A stretch of 64,000 bases of DNA from Actinokineospora diospyrosa (GTDB taxonomy: Bacteria; Actinomycetota; Actinomycetes; Mycobacteriales; Pseudonocardiaceae): contig NZ_JAMTCO010000014.1 in assembly GCF_024171925.1 (NCBI RefSeq), positions 198,042 to 262,041 of the forward strand. Direction: 5' to 3'. Positions 29,201-38,683 of this stretch are shown piece after piece. Position numbers and translations under genes: made by a program. Every line of letters starts with the position of its first letter. Position 1 is the first letter of the stretch. The notes under the pieces were generated by a model. That model was not told where the DNA came from. It did no database searches and was given only the letters and a program-made list of their open reading frames with translations.

Positions 29201-30780
29201 GGGTGGGGCTGATCTCTCCGCCGCCACACCACGACATCTACTCCATCGAGGACTTGGCGCAGCTGATCCACGACCTTAAGAACGCCAACGAGCGGGCACG
29301 AGTGCACGTGAAGCTGGTGTCTGAGGTCGGGGTCGGCACGGTCGCTGCAGGTGTTTCGAAGGCGCACGCGGACGTGGTGCTGATCTCCGGGCACGACGGC
29401 GGTACCGGTGCCTCGCCGCTGAACTCGCTTAAGCACGCGGGAACGCCGTGGGAGATCGGGCTAGCCGAGACGCAGCAGACGTTGGTGCTCAACGGGTTGC
29501 GCGACCGGATCACCGTGCAGGTCGACGGCGCGCTCAAGAACGGCCGCGATGTCGTCGTCGCCGCACTGCTTGGCGCCGAAGAGTACGGGTTCGCGACCGC
29601 GCCGCTGGTCGTCGCCGGGTGCGTGATGATGCGGGTGTGCCACCTGGACACCTGTCCGGTCGGCGTGGCGACGCAGAACCCGGTGCTGCGCGAGCGGTAC
29701 ACCGGTCAGGCCGAGCACATCGTCAACTACTTCCGGTTCGTCGCGGAAGAAGTCCGGGAATACCTGGCGGCACTGGGGTTCCGCACGCTCGATGACGCCA
29801 TCGGGCACGCGGACCTGCTGGAGGCTGATGACACTGTCGAGCACTGGAAGGCGCAAGGGCTTGACCTGACGCCGGTGTTCACCGTGCCCGCCACGCCTTA
29901 CGGCACAGCTCGACGTCGTGTCCGAACCCAGGACCACGGACTGGCGCACGCGCTGGATCGAACCCTGGTGCAGTTGGCGGAAGTCGCGCTAGAGGACGCC
30001 CTCCCGGTGCGGTTGGAGCTACCGGTGCGGAACGTGAACCGGACCGTTGGCACGCTGCTCGGTTCTGAGGTGACTCGCCGTTTCGGTGGGGATGGCCTAC
30101 CGGACGGCACGATCCAGGTGCGGCTGACCGGCTCAGCCGGACAATCGCTGGGCGCGTTCTTGCCGCGCGGCATCACCATCGAACTGCTCGGCGACGCCAA
30201 CGACTACGTGGGCAAGGGGTTGTCCGGTGGGCGGATCGTGGTGCGCCCGCACGCCGACGCGGTGTTCGCGGCCGAGCAGCAGGTCATCGCGGGCAACGTG
30301 ATCGGCTACGGCGCCACCGCGGGTGAGGTGTTCCTGCGCGGCCGGGTCGGTGAGCGGTTCGGTGTGCGCAACTCCGGCGCCGTGCTGGTCGCCGAGGGGG
30401 TGGGCGACCACGCCTTCGAGTACATGACCGGCGGCCGGGCGGTGGTGCTCGGGTCGACCGGGCGCAACCTCGCGGCTGGCATGTCCGGCGGCATCGGCTA
30501 CGTGCTCGACCTGGACCCGGCGCTGGTCAACCAGGACATGGTGGAGCTGCAGCGACCCGCAGCCCAGGACATGCGCTGGCTGCGCGAGGTGATCACCCGC
30601 CACCACGAGCTCACCGGCTCGGCGGTCGCCGCCTCGCTGCTGGGCGACTGGACCCGCCGCGGCGCCGGGTTCACCAAGGTCATGCCGCGCGACTACCAAC
30701 GGGTGCTCGCCGCGGTGCGGTTGGCGCGCGCCGAGGGCAGGGACGTGGACGCGGCGATCATGGAGGCCTCCCGTGGCTGA
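26215..30780 (+). CDS. gltB: Glutamate synthase large subunit
   Basis: GltB (NADPH-GOGAT alpha subunit) hydrolyses glutamine and reduces 2-oxoglutarate to two glutamates with GltD. The 1,521-residue precursor has a propeptide of 21 residues ending before Cys22 in [14 protein letters not shown], the N-terminal nucleophile after processing. Later come the central domain, the FMN barrel with [17 protein letters not shown] and [19 protein letters not shown], the 3Fe-4S cysteines in [16 protein letters not shown], and the C-terminal beta-helix domain with repeated GxxxG motifs. ATG 26215 follows AGGAGG. Third codon positions are strongly G/C in the first half but visibly more relaxed between about 28.6 and 30.0 kb. 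It overlaps gltD by eight bases. Confidence 0.98.
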   Translation: MLFSAFPRPDGLYDPAAERDSCGVAMVADIQGRRSHGIVVDALTALANLEHRGAAGAEPTSGDGAGILVQLPDDLLRAEVGFTLPDPDEHGAHGYATGLAFLPADQDRRAEAMALVGRIAEQEGLRLLGWRPVPVDPDAADIGPTARSVMPHFAMPLLTGYPDAEGVSPTGIDLDRLVYCLRKRVEHDSVAAGCGVYFPSLSSRTLVYKGMLTTAQLPAFFPDLRDPRLRSAIALVHSRFSTNTFPSWPLAHPFRFVAHNGEINTVRGNRNRMRAREALLSASLLPGDLSRLFPVVDPDGSDSASFDEVLELLHLGGRSLPHAVLMMIPEAWENHTAMDPALRAFYQFHASLMEPWDGPACVTFTDGSLVGAVLDRNGLRPARWWRLADDRVVLASETGVLDVPPERVVAKGRLQPGRMFLVDTAAGRVVDDQEVKAALAARHPYEEWLHAGLLKIADLPDREHVVQPHESVRRRQLTFGYTEEELKILLTPMAVTGAEPIGSMGTDTPPAALSQRARLLYDYFKQIFAQVTNPPLDAIREEIVTSVQRIMGPEQNLLEPGPASCRHIQLPYPVIDNDELAKLIHVNDDGDLPGHACTVLSGLYEVDGGGAALGSAVERVRREASAAIAAGARTLVLSDRDSDHRMAPIPSLLLVSAVHHHLVRTRERLRVALVVESGDAREVHHVALLLGYGAAAVNPYLAFETIEDLISHGAITGVEPVTAVRNYVKALVKGVLKIMSKMGISTVGAYTAAQVFESFGLAQGVLDEYFTGTTSKLGGVGLDVIAAEARTRHRRAYPDNPADRVHRRLDVGGEYAYRREGELHLFTPETVFLLQHATRTGRNEVYREYSAEIDRLNRAGGALRGMFRLRKAATPIPLDEVEPVEAILARFNTGAMSYGSISAEAHETLAIAMNMIGGRSNTGEGGEDPERLYDPVRRSAIKQVASGRFGVTSEYLVNADDIQIKMAQGAKPGEGGQLPPNKVYPWIARTRHSTAGVGLISPPPHHDIYSIEDLAQLIHDLKNANERARVHVKLVSEVGVGTVAAGVSKAHADVVLISGHDGGTGASPLNSLKHAGTPWEIGLAETQQTLVLNGLRDRITVQVDGALKNGRDVVVAALLGAEEYGFATAPLVVAGCVMMRVCHLDTCPVGVATQNPVLRERYTGQAEHIVNYFRFVAEEVREYLAALGFRTLDDAIGHADLLEADDTVEHWKAQGLDLTPVFTVPATPYGTARRRVRTQDHGLAHALDRTLVQLAEVALEDALPVRLELPVRNVNRTVGTLLGSEVTRRFGGDGLPDGTIQVRLTGSAGQSLGAFLPRGITIELLGDANDYVGKGLSGGRIVVRPHADAVFAAEQQVIAGNVIGYGATAGEVFLRGRVGERFGVRNSGAVLVAEGVGDHAFEYMTGGRAVVLGSTGRNLAAGMSGGIGYVLDLDPALVNQDMVELQRPAAQDMRWLREVITRHHELTGSAVAASLLGDWTRRGAGFTKVMPRDYQRVLAAVRLARAEGRDVDAAIMEASRG

Positions 30781-32275
30781 CCCGAGCGGATTCCTGCGGC
30801 ACGGCCGTGAGGACGCGGCCAGGCGCCCGGTCGACGAGCGCCTCGGCGACTGGCGCGAGGTGTACCGGGAGCTGCCCGCGGCCGAGCGCGACCAGCGGGT
30901 CGGCACCCAGGCGGGCCGCTGCATGGACTGCGGCATCCCGTTCTGCCACTCCGGGTCCGCTGGCTGCCCGCTGGGCAACCTCATCCCCGAGTGGAACGAC
31001 CTGGTCCGGCGCGGCGACTGGGCGATGGCGGGGGAGCGGCTGCACGCCACCAACAACTTCCCCGAGTTCACCGGCAGGCTGTGCCCCGCGCCGTGCGAGG
31101 CGGCGTGCGTGCTGGCCATCTCGCCGGACGCCGGTGGGGCGGTCGCGATCAAGCGGGTGGAGAGCACGATCGCGGACGTGTCCTGGGAGCGCGGGTACGT
31201 CGAACCGGTCCGCCCCGCGGTGTCCTCCGGTCGGCGGGTCGCGGTCGTGGGCTCCGGTCCGGCCGGGCTCGCCGCGGCGCAGCAGTTGACCCGCGCCGGG
31301 CACGAGGTGACCGTGTTCGAGCGCGACGATCGGCTCGGTGGGTTGCTGAGGTACGGGATCCCCGAGTTCAAGATGGAGAAGAAGGTCCTCGACCGGCGGT
31401 TGGCGCAACTGCGGGCCGAGGGGACCCGGTTCGTGACCGGCTGCGAGGTCGGCGGCGCCGGGCTCCCGGTGTCCCAACTGCGGGCCGACTACGACGCTGT
31501 CGTGCTCGCTGTGGGGGCCTTGCGCGGGCGCGACACAGACCTACCGGGCCGGTCGCTGAGTGGCGTGCACTTGGCCATGGACCACCTCGTCCCCGCGAAC
31601 CGGGCCTGCGAGGGCGATGGGCCCACCTCGATCGACGCTCGCGGCAAGCACGTCGTCATCATCGGCGGCGGCGACACTGGCGCTGACTGCTATGGAACGG
31701 CGGTGCGCCAAGGGGCGCTGTCGGTCACGCAGCTCGACCAGTACCCGATGCCGCCTTCGCAGCGCGACGACTCGCGGTCGCCATGGCCGGTGTGGCCGTG
31801 GATTCTGCGCACCTACGCCGCGCATGAAGAGGGGGGCTCGCGGAGGTTCGCTGTTGCCGTGGAGTCCTTTGAGGGCGATGGCGCAGTTAGCTCTATCCGG
31901 CTGCGTGAGGTCCAGGTGCGTAAGGACCCGGCGACGGGAGCGCGCTCTGTTGTGCCTGTGGGGGATCAGGTGCAGGAGTTGCCCGCAGACCTAGTGCTGC
32001 TGGCGATCGGGTTCGAAGGCGTCGAACACATGCCGTTGCTGGACGGGCTGGGGTTGACTCTTAGCCCGCGCGGGACCGTGTCCTGTGGGCAGGATTGGCA
32101 GACTGCGGCTCCGGGCGTGTTTGTGTGTGGTGACGCGCATCGGGGGGCTTCGTTGGTGGTGTGGGCTATCGCTGAGGGAAGGTCGGTGGCTCACGCCGTC
32201 GACGCGTACCTGACCGGGGCGTCGGATCTGCCCGCCCCTGTTAGGCCTAACGCGTTGCCTTTGTCCGTGGTCTGA
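30773..32275 (+). CDS. gltD: Glutamate synthase small subunit
   Basis: GltD takes electrons from NADPH through FAD and two 4Fe-4S clusters to GltB. The 500-residue protein begins [19 protein letters not shown] and has N-terminal cysteines in [24 protein letters not shown] and [13 protein letters not shown], a first dinucleotide site [15 protein letters not shown] near residue 158, and a second in [13 protein letters not shown] near 298, with a C-terminal [19 protein letters not shown]. Codon third positions become less G/C-biased toward the 3' end. Confidence 0.98.
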   Translation: MADPSGFLRHGREDAARRPVDERLGDWREVYRELPAAERDQRVGTQAGRCMDCGIPFCHSGSAGCPLGNLIPEWNDLVRRGDWAMAGERLHATNNFPEFTGRLCPAPCEAACVLAISPDAGGAVAIKRVESTIADVSWERGYVEPVRPAVSSGRRVAVVGSGPAGLAAAQQLTRAGHEVTVFERDDRLGGLLRYGIPEFKMEKKVLDRRLAQLRAEGTRFVTGCEVGGAGLPVSQLRADYDAVVLAVGALRGRDTDLPGRSLSGVHLAMDHLVPANRACEGDGPTSIDARGKHVVIIGGGDTGADCYGTAVRQGALSVTQLDQYPMPPSQRDDSRSPWPVWPWILRTYAAHEEGGSRRFAVAVESFEGDGAVSSIRLREVQVRKDPATGARSVVPVGDQVQELPADLVLLAIGFEGVEHMPLLDGLGLTLSPRGTVSCGQDWQTAAPGVFVCGDAHRGASLVVWAIAEGRSVAHAVDAYLTGASDLPAPVRPNALPLSVV

Positions 32276-32391
32276 TTTCAGCTTTAACAGCGCGGAAATG
32301 TCCGGACTTTATGTTGGGTTCGGATGACCTCTTTGCTCGTGCGCGTGGCTACTTTCGGGCTGTTCGCCCTGCGCATGAACAGGAGAAACCC

Positions 32392-33516
32392 ATGAAGTTG
32401 CTCGCGCTGTTAGTGGCTAGCTTGCCGTTCGTTGGACTACCGGCAATTGGTGACACTGCTGTCGGCTCTTACCTCGTGGCGGTGAAGGACGTCCGATCCG
32501 CTTCGGCGTTGACCGCTCAATACGGCGGGTCCGTCGTACAGACCTATAGGCACGCGCTCGTGGGGTTCGAGTGGCGCGGTTCCGCTGCCGCTGCTCGGCG
32601 TTTGGCTGCGGATCCGGCCGTGCGTTACGTCGAGCCAGATCATGAGGTACGGATCGTGGGAGTCCAGACCCCTACGCCGTCGTGGGGCCTCGACCGAATC
32701 GATCAGCGCGGCGTCACAGGGGACAAGAGCTACACGTACCCCAACGGCGGTGCAGGTGTGACGGCGTACATTATCGACACGGGCATCCGGATGTCCCATC
32801 AGGACTTCGGCGGCCGGGCGGTGTCGGGCACCGACAAGGTGGACAACGACGCGGACGCAAGCGATTGCAACGGGCACGGCACGTTCGTCTCCGGAGTTGT
32901 CGGCGGCGCGGCGCACGGAGTTGCTAAGCAGGCGAGGTTGGTGGGCGTCCGGGTGTTGAACTGCTACGGGTCCGGCCGGTGGGTCAATGTGATCGCCGCG
33001 ATCGATTGGATGATCGCCGATCACCAAGCCGGTAGACCTGCCGTCGCCAACATGAGCCTGTCGAGCGGGAAGATCCAATCCGCGAACGACGCGGTTGCCG
33101 CTGCCGTCGCCGACGGGATCGTCATGGTGGTCGCCGCCGGTAACGACAACGGAGCCGATGCCTGCACCCGGTCTCCCGCCAGCACCCCGACCGCGATCAG
33201 CGTTGGCGCTACCGACAGGACGGACAAGCGCTCCACCTTCTCCAACATCGGGCCATGCCTCGACCTCTTCGCCCCCGGCACCGCGATCGTTTCCGACTGG
33301 CACACCGCCGACGATGCCCGAACCGGTGGCAGCGGCACCTCTTACGCGTCGCCGCACGTGGCTGGTGCGGCCGCTTTGGTGTTGAACGCGCGCCCTGCTT
33401 TCACACCGCAGCAAGTTCGCGACGCGCTCGTCGCCGATGCCACTACCGGGGCGCTCACGTCCATCGGGACGGGGTCACCCAATCGTCTCCTGTACATCGG
33501 ATCAGCGTTGAGCTAG
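32392..33516 (+). CDS. Secreted subtilisin-like serine protease
   Basis: A 374-residue S8 peptidase of the proteinase K type. The signal peptide (about residues 1-20) is followed by an I9 inhibitor propeptide (SYLVAVKDVRSASALTAQYG to VEPDHEVRIV), then the catalytic domain with Asp in VTAYIIDTGIRMSHQDF, His in DCNGHGTFVSGVVGG, oxyanion Asn in VVAAGNDNGAD and Ser in SGTSYASPHVAGAAAL. AGGAGAAACCC precedes ATG 32392. Codon use is more relaxed than in neighbouring housekeeping genes. A TTTA-rich 115-bp gap separates it from gltD, so it is probably transcribed alone. It should be exported and self-processed. Confidence 0.95.
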   Translation: MKLLALLVASLPFVGLPAIGDTAVGSYLVAVKDVRSASALTAQYGGSVVQTYRHALVGFEWRGSAAAARRLAADPAVRYVEPDHEVRIVGVQTPTPSWGLDRIDQRGVTGDKSYTYPNGGAGVTAYIIDTGIRMSHQDFGGRAVSGTDKVDNDADASDCNGHGTFVSGVVGGAAHGVAKQARLVGVRVLNCYGSGRWVNVIAAIDWMIADHQAGRPAVANMSLSSGKIQSANDAVAAAVADGIVMVVAAGNDNGADACTRSPASTPTAISVGATDRTDKRSTFSNIGPCLDLFAPGTAIVSDWHTADDARTGGSGTSYASPHVAGAAALVLNARPAFTPQQVRDALVADATTGALTSIGTGSPNRLLYIGSALS

Positions 33517-33716
33517 ATGGTATCTAGATAATGGACAGGGGAGCGGCGGTGGTGGGGGCTGCTGGGCCGTGAGGCCGGGTTCCACGCCGTCCAGACGTGT
33601 TGTCGGGTTCGGGTTCTGGTCCGCCGCCGCTCCGTGAAAGGCGCAATGAGGGGGTGAGCCGTCCGGCAGGAGGAGGCGGGAGACCAAGTGCGGGAGGGCG
33701 TGCGAGACTGCGGGCG

Positions 33717-34490
33717 ATGAGTGCGCAGCCTGACATCCCCGCGTCCCTGGCCCTGGTCAACTACGGGCACTTCACCTCCATGCTGCTCACCGCGGGCAGA
33801 GCCAGGGGCCTCTCCCGGCACCTGGAGCGGCTGGACCGCGACGCCTGGGTGGTGTTCGGGCGGGGGCTGGACGAGACGGTCGTCCGGCAGGCGATCCGGG
33901 CGGCCATCGTGGACGTCGAGGGCACCGTCGCGGTCCGGGTCACCGTGCACGCGCCCGGGTTCGACCCGCGCACCCCCGAGGTCGACGTCGAGCCCGAGGT
34001 CGTGGTGACCACCGGCCGGGCACCCGCGGTCACCGGGCCGCTCAAGGTGCGCACCGCCGGGTACCAGCGGGATCTGCCGCAGGTCAAGCACGTCGGCACC
34101 TTCGGCCTGTTCTACCAGCGCAGGCTCGCCCGCCGGGCCGGGTTCGACGACGTGCTGTTCATCGGGCCGGACGGGCTGGTCAGCGAGGGGTCCACCTGGA
34201 ACGTCTGCTTCCTCGACCAGGACGACACCTTCGTCGTCCCGACCGCGCCCGCCCTGCCCGGGATCGCGCTCGGCCTCATCCAGGGCGGCCTGGCCCGCCT
34301 GGGCGCGAAGGTGCAGACCCGGCCGGTGTCGGCGGCCGACCTGCCCGGCTTCCGCGCCGCCTTCGCCACCAACGCCCTGCAGCCCGTGCGCGCGATCAGC
34401 CACATCGACGACGTCGAGTACAAGGTGGACGACGCGGCGACCGCCCGGCTGCTCAAGGCGCACGACCTCACCGCGGCGGAGCGGGCATGA
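33717..34490 (+). CDS. Class IV aminotransferase family protein
   Basis: A 257-residue fold-type IV PLP protein, the family of branched-chain aminotransferase and aminodeoxychorismate lyase. Visible are GHFTSMLLTAGRARGLSRHLERL near the N-terminus, the likely PLP lysine in DLPQVKHVGTFGLFYQ, and the family signature EGSTWNVCFLDQDD followed by PALPGIALGLI. The substrate cannot be assigned; the short length and lyase-like layout fit a PabC- or ILVE-like protein. ATG 33717 follows GAGACT by seven bases, a weak -10. It overlaps the DUF2461 gene by four bases. Confidence 0.85.
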   Translation: MSAQPDIPASLALVNYGHFTSMLLTAGRARGLSRHLERLDRDAWVVFGRGLDETVVRQAIRAAIVDVEGTVAVRVTVHAPGFDPRTPEVDVEPEVVVTTGRAPAVTGPLKVRTAGYQRDLPQVKHVGTFGLFYQRRLARRAGFDDVLFIGPDGLVSEGSTWNVCFLDQDDTFVVPTAPALPGIALGLIQGGLARLGAKVQTRPVSAADLPGFRAAFATNALQPVRAISHIDDVEYKVDDAATARLLKAHDLTAAERA

Positions 34491-35149
34491 GCTTCCAGGG
34501 CTTCGGCGAGTACGCGGTCGACTTCTACGACGGCCTGGTCGTCGACAACTCGAAGGCCTACTGGGACGCCAACAAGGCCACCTACGACAACGACGTCAAG
34601 ATCCCGATGACCGAGCTGCTCGGCGAGCTGGAGAAGGAGTTCGGCGGCGAGTTCGGCAGCCCGAAGGTCTTCCGCCCGCACCGCGACGTCCGGTTCGCGA
34701 AGGACAAGCGGCCGTACAAGGACCACTGCGGCGGCGTGATCGAGTCCGGCCGCGGCGCGGGCGCCTACTACGTCGAGGTCGGCCCGGACGGGCTGCGGGT
34801 CGGCGGCGGCTGCTTCCACATGGAGTCCGACCAGCTGGCCCGCTTCCGCGCCGCGGTCGCCGAGGAGATCCACGGGGACCCGCTGCGCGCCGTTCTCACC
34901 AAGCTGGAGCGCGGCGGTTGGGCCATCCACGGCGACCGGCTGCGCACCGCCCCGCGCGGGTACGCCAAGGACCACCCCCGGCTCGACCTGCTCCAGTACC
35001 GCTCGGTGTACGCGGTACGGGTCTGGCCGCCGGACGACACCCTGCACGAGCCGGGCTGCCTCACCCGGGTGCGCACCGCCTGGCGGCAGCTGCGGGCGTT
35101 CAACGAATGGGCCCGTGACCACGTGGGGTCGTCCGATCGCGGTCGGTAG
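34487..35149 (+). CDS. DUF2461 family protein
   Basis: A 220-residue soluble protein with the DUF2461 (TIGR02453) features FYDGLVVDNSKAYWDANK, the conserved FRPHRDVRFAKDKRPYKDH and AYYVEVGPDGLRVGGGCF. The family is widespread and uncharacterised. It is translationally coupled to the aminotransferase gene in front (ATGA overlap). No membrane span or signal is seen. Confidence 0.9.
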   Translation: MSFQGFGEYAVDFYDGLVVDNSKAYWDANKATYDNDVKIPMTELLGELEKEFGGEFGSPKVFRPHRDVRFAKDKRPYKDHCGGVIESGRGAGAYYVEVGPDGLRVGGGCFHMESDQLARFRAAVAEEIHGDPLRAVLTKLERGGWAIHGDRLRTAPRGYAKDHPRLDLLQYRSVYAVRVWPPDDTLHEPGCLTRVRTAWRQLRAFNEWARDHVGSSDRGR

Positions 35150-35231
35150 CTGACACGTAACCAGAGGTAGAACACTCTGAATCGAGTCGGCCAATCGGCG
35201 AGTTCGTCCTGATCGGTACAGCAACGGCGGC

Positions 35232-35237
35232 TAAGCT
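35232..35237 (+). promoter_or_regulatory. Putative -10 box of pyk
   Basis: TAAGCT lies eight bases before the pyk GTG at 35246, at the limit of leaderless spacing. Confidence 0.4.
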
Positions 35238-35245
35238 GTTCAGGT

Positions 35246-36670
35246 GTGAACCGACGAGCGAAGATCGTGTGCACTATGGGCCCGGCCACCGCCACCCCGG
35301 AGCGGGTGCGCGACCTGGTGGCCGCGGGCATGGACGTGGCGAGGATGAACTTCAGCCACGGCAGCCACGGTGACCACAAGCAGGTCTACGACCTGGTCCG
35401 CGCCGCTGGCGACGAGGCGGGGCGCGCGGTGGGCATCCTCGGCGACCTGCAGGGCCCCAAGATCCGCCTGGGCACCTTCGCCAACGGCCCGGTCGAGTGG
35501 CGCACCGGCGACGTCGTGCGGATCACCGTCGAGGACGTCGCAGGCACCCACGACCGGGTGTCGACCACCTACAAGGGCCTGGCCAACGACGCCAAGGCGG
35601 GCGACCGGCTGCTGGTCGACGACGGCAAGGTCGGCCTGGTGGTCACCGCCGTCGAGGGCCAGGACGTGGTCTGCGAGGTCACCGAGGGCGGTCCGGTCAG
35701 CAACAACAAGGGCCTCTCGCTGCCCGGCATGGACGTCTCGGTGCCCGCCCTGTCCGAGAAGGACATCGAGGACCTGGAGTTCGCCCTGCACCTTGGCGTG
35801 GACTTCATCGCGCTGAGCTTTGTGCGCTCGCCAGCCGACATCGACCTGGTGCACCAGGTGATGGACCGGGTCGGCCGGGGCAGGCTGCCGGTCATCGCCA
35901 AGCTGGAGAAGCCGGAGGCGGTGGACAACCTGGAGGCCATCGTGCTGGCCTTCGACGGCGTCATGGTCGCCCGCGGTGACCTGGGCGTGGAGCTGCCGCT
36001 GGAGCAGGTGCCGCTGGTGCAGAAGCGGGCCATCCAGATCGCGCGGGAGAACGCCAAGCCGGTCATCGTGGCCACCCAGATGCTGGACTCGATGATCAGC
36101 AACTCCCGGCCGACCCGCGCCGAGGCCTCCGACGTGGCCAACGCCGTGCTCGACGGCGCCGACGCGCTGATGCTCTCCGGCGAGACCAGCGTCGGGCGCT
36201 ACGCGATCGAGTCGGTCAAGACGATGAGCCGCATCGTGGAGGCGGTGGAGGCCGAGGTCCCGACCGTCCCGCCGCTGACGCACGTGCCGCGCACCAAGCG
36301 CGGCGTGATCTCCTACGCCGCCCGCGACATCGGCGAGCGGCTCAACGCCAAGGCCCTGGTGGCCTTCACCCAGTCCGGCGACACGGTCAAGCGGCTCGCC
36401 CGGCTGCACACCCGGCTGCCGCTGCTGGCGTTCACCCCGGAGCCGGGCGTGCGCAGCCAGCTGGCGCTGACCTGGGGCACCGAGACGTTCCTGGTGCCGG
36501 AGGTCGACTCCACCGACCGGATGGTCCGCCAGGTCGACCAGTCGATGCTGTCCATCGGCCGCTACCAGCCCGGCGACCTCGTGGTGATCGTCGCGGGCTC
36601 GCCGCCGGGGACGGTGGGTTCCACCAACCTGATCCGCGTCCACCGGCTCGGCGAGGAGGACCACGCCTGA
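35246..36670 (+). CDS. pyk: Pyruvate kinase
   Basis: Pyk converts phosphoenolpyruvate and ADP to pyruvate and ATP at the end of glycolysis. The 474-residue protein shows KIVCTMGPATATPERV, MDVARMNFSHGSHGDH, the active-site Lys in PVIAKLEKPEAVDNL, VARGDLGVELPLEQVP, ATQMLDSMISNSRPTRAEASD (split at the Thr) and a C-terminal regulatory domain with FTQSGDTVKRLARL. The glutamate that marks K+-independence or -dependence cannot be judged without alignment. It sits before tesB as in mycobacteria. Confidence 0.98.
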   Translation: MNRRAKIVCTMGPATATPERVRDLVAAGMDVARMNFSHGSHGDHKQVYDLVRAAGDEAGRAVGILGDLQGPKIRLGTFANGPVEWRTGDVVRITVEDVAGTHDRVSTTYKGLANDAKAGDRLLVDDGKVGLVVTAVEGQDVVCEVTEGGPVSNNKGLSLPGMDVSVPALSEKDIEDLEFALHLGVDFIALSFVRSPADIDLVHQVMDRVGRGRLPVIAKLEKPEAVDNLEAIVLAFDGVMVARGDLGVELPLEQVPLVQKRAIQIARENAKPVIVATQMLDSMISNSRPTRAEASDVANAVLDGADALMLSGETSVGRYAIESVKTMSRIVEAVEAEVPTVPPLTHVPRTKRGVISYAARDIGERLNAKALVAFTQSGDTVKRLARLHTRLPLLAFTPEPGVRSQLALTWGTETFLVPEVDSTDRMVRQVDQSMLSIGRYQPGDLVVIVAGSPPGTVGSTNLIRVHRLGEEDHA

Positions 36671-36679
36671 TCGGTGCCC

Positions 36680-36705
36680 GGTGCCGGGGCGCCCGCCTCG
36701 GCACC
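36680..36705 (+). terminator. Hairpin after pyk
   Basis: GGTGCCG (36680-36686) can pair with CGGCACC (36699-36705), with additional G/C pairing inside. No T-tract, as usual in high-GC actinobacteria. Confidence 0.45.
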
Positions 36706-36780
36706 ACGTCGCGCTTGGGTCCACAGTGGACTTCGCAGCGATCGCGGTCCGGCCCACCGGCCCGGTGGTCCCCGGCGCAC

Positions 36781-36786
36781 TAGCCT
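36781..36786 (+). promoter_or_regulatory. Putative -10 box of tesB
   Basis: TAGCCT seven bases before the tesB ATG at 36794, consistent with a leaderless start. Confidence 0.45.
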
Positions 36787-36793
36787 GGGTGCC

Positions 36794-37684
36794 ATGACCG
36801 AGTTGGCGGAAGACGGGGTCCCGCGCGGCCAAGCCGTGCTGGAGCGGTTGGTCGAGCTGCTCGACCTCGAGCGCATCGACGACGACAGCTACCGCGGTGT
36901 GAGCCCGGAGCACTCCTCGGTCCGCGTGTTCGGCGGCCAGGTGGCGGGCCAGGCGCTGGTGGCGGCCGGGCGGACCGTGCCGCCGGAGCGCGGCGTGCAC
37001 TCGCTGCACGCGTACTTCATCCGCGGCGGCGACCCGAGCGTGCCGATCGTGTACGAGGTGGACCGCATCCGCGACGGCCGCTCGTTCACCACCCGCCGCG
37101 TCGTGGCCGTGCAGCACGGCAAGGCGATCTTCGCGCTGTCCGCGTCGTTCCAGACCGCCGAGCAGGGCATCGACCACGCCGAGGACATGCCGGTCGTGCC
37201 GGACCCGGAGGCGTTGCCCACCCAGGGCGAGCGGATGACCCCGGACCTGCGCGCCAAGTTCGGCGCGTGGGCGGACCGGCCGCGGCCCATCGACATCCGC
37301 TACGTCAGCGAACCGCCTTGGCTGTCGAGGGAGACCGGGCCGAGGGACGCGCGCAACCAGGTGTGGATGCGCGCGGACGGCAAGCTCGCCGACGACCCGC
37401 TGCTGCAGGTGTGCGTGCTCGCCTACGCCTCCGACCTGACCCTGCTCGACGCGGTCCTCGCCCGCCACGGCGTCTACTGGGGAACCGACAAGGTCATGGG
37501 CGCGAGTCTCGACCACGCGATGTGGTTCCACCGACCGTTCCGCGCCGACGAGTGGATCCTCTACGACTGCGCGTCGCCTAGCGCGTCCGGCGGGCGAGGA
37601 CTTGCTACTGGCCGGTTCTTCACGCGCGACGGCAGGCTCGTGGCGACGGTGGTGCAAGAGGGCTTGTTGCGGTTGCTCGGCTAG
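36794..37684 (+). CDS. tesB: Acyl-CoA thioesterase II
   Basis: TesB hydrolyses medium- to long-chain acyl-CoA. The 296-residue protein is a double hotdog: N-terminal half with VFGGQVAGQALVAAG, LHAYFIRGGDPSVPIVYEV and DGRSFTTRRVVAVQHG; C-terminal half with the catalytic Asp in GASLDHAMWFHRPFRAD and Gln in LVATVVQEGLLR. ATG 36794 gives the normal length. Followed by a strong terminator hairpin. Confidence 0.96.
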   Translation: MTELAEDGVPRGQAVLERLVELLDLERIDDDSYRGVSPEHSSVRVFGGQVAGQALVAAGRTVPPERGVHSLHAYFIRGGDPSVPIVYEVDRIRDGRSFTTRRVVAVQHGKAIFALSASFQTAEQGIDHAEDMPVVPDPEALPTQGERMTPDLRAKFGAWADRPRPIDIRYVSEPPWLSRETGPRDARNQVWMRADGKLADDPLLQVCVLAYASDLTLLDAVLARHGVYWGTDKVMGASLDHAMWFHRPFRADEWILYDCASPSASGGRGLATGRFFTRDGRLVATVVQEGLLRLLG

Positions 37685-37707
37685 ACAACGCCTAGTAGCC
37701 CGAGAGG

Positions 37708-37746
37708 GTGGGGCCCGGACCGTCGGGGGAGAGGCCCGGGCCCCAC
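37708..37746 (+). terminator. Strong hairpin after tesB
   Basis: GTGGGGCCCGG (37708-37718) and CCGGGCCCCAC (37736-37746) form an 11-bp stem with a 17-base loop, 23 bases after the tesB stop and facing the end of the convergent gene; it may serve both. Confidence 0.7.
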
Positions 37747-37795
37747 AGTCGGGGCGCGGCGACGTGGGGTGGGTATCGCGGCGCCCCGGGTCTTC

Positions 37796-38143
37796 TCAGC
37801 CCGCGAGGTATTCGCGGTAGCTGTCCACGTAGTCCAGTGTGCTGTCGGCGGGCTCGTCCACCGGGCTGTCGTCGTTGATCAGTAGGCACAGGTGTGCGGT
37901 GAGGTAAGCGCGGCACGGCGAGGGTGCCCGGGTGAACAGCCGCGTGCGGCAGGTGGGGCAGCGGCCGTCCGAGTCGGGCCGGTGCTCGTCGAGGAGCGCA
38001 CCCAACGCCGCCACGACCCTGGGCAGCTCCGCGCGGGCCAGTTGGGCCGCGGCGACGTCGCCGTCGTCGCGGGCTTGGTCGCTGAGGTCGCTCAGGTAGC
38101 CCCGCAACGAGGACTCCATGTGCCCGAAGATCGACCCGCTCAC
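37796..38143 (-). CDS. Small zinc-ribbon-like protein
   Basis: A 115-residue acidic, helical protein. After an N-terminal helix region (SLRGYLSDLSDQARDDG) comes RCPTCRTRLFTRAPSPC, giving a CxxC pair plus a later cysteine and HLC that could bind zinc, then an Asp-rich tail. GTG 38143 is preferred since GGGAGG lies seven bases upstream; ATG 38119 is an alternative. The gene is divergent from the XRE/DUF397 pair; similar small proteins often accompany such regulators in actinomycetes. Function not recognised. Confidence 0.7.
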   Translation of the reverse strand: MSGSIFGHMESSLRGYLSDLSDQARDDGDVAAAQLARAELPRVVAALGALLDEHRPDSDGRCPTCRTRLFTRAPSPCRAYLTAHLCLLINDDSPVDEPADSTLDYVDSYREYLAG

Positions 38144-38683
38144 CCTGTGGCCTCCCGCCATCCGTGACCTACGCCGTCCTTGACCTACGCCGTCCGTGCC
38201 CTGCCCGTCGACCCCGCACCCGGGAGCGCCATCCCCGACCGCGCACCGCGAACCCGACCGCGGGTGGGGGGAAACCATCACCGGAACCCCGCTGGATCCG
38301 TGACCGGTCAACGATCCCGCGTCGCTCTCAAGCGGACGGCCGATTCGGCCGATGACCCCTCTGGTGCGCCCCACGTCCCCCGACGGGTTCATTTCCGCTG
38401 TCCGTCGCGTCCGTTTCGGCCGCGCCCGCGATTTCATAGGCAGAATGCATTGTGGCAGCACCATTTTGCAAGTTGCACCACTCGATCGGGTGACGGCGAC
38501 CGATCTCCGGACGCGATCGGACTGAGCGGGATCTCGCACCGCCGCACTGCTTGTGTTCGACATGATCAGCACCGACACTTGCCCACGGCGCGCGGTCGAC
38601 CCGCGCCGAGAAGGTCCGGACATCCTGGACGCCCAACACGCTGTGACCGCTGGAGTTGGCGCGGTCGGAAACGAGGTGCGGAC
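38144..38683. other. Gene-free divergent promoter interval
   Basis: No gene is supported; an open frame crosses it in phase with the XRE gene but has no ribosome site and unlike composition. It holds a direct repeat of TGACCTACGCCGTCC (38165-38179 and 38181-38196) and an AT-richer stretch near 38440-38480 containing TTGCAAGTTGCA, a possible operator or promoter for the XRE gene. Confidence 0.4.

Noticed and set aside
35240..37657. An 805-codon minus-strand frame opposite pyk and tesB
   Set aside because: Spans two well-supported plus-strand genes and their intergenic region; His/Gly/Arg-rich shadow translation.
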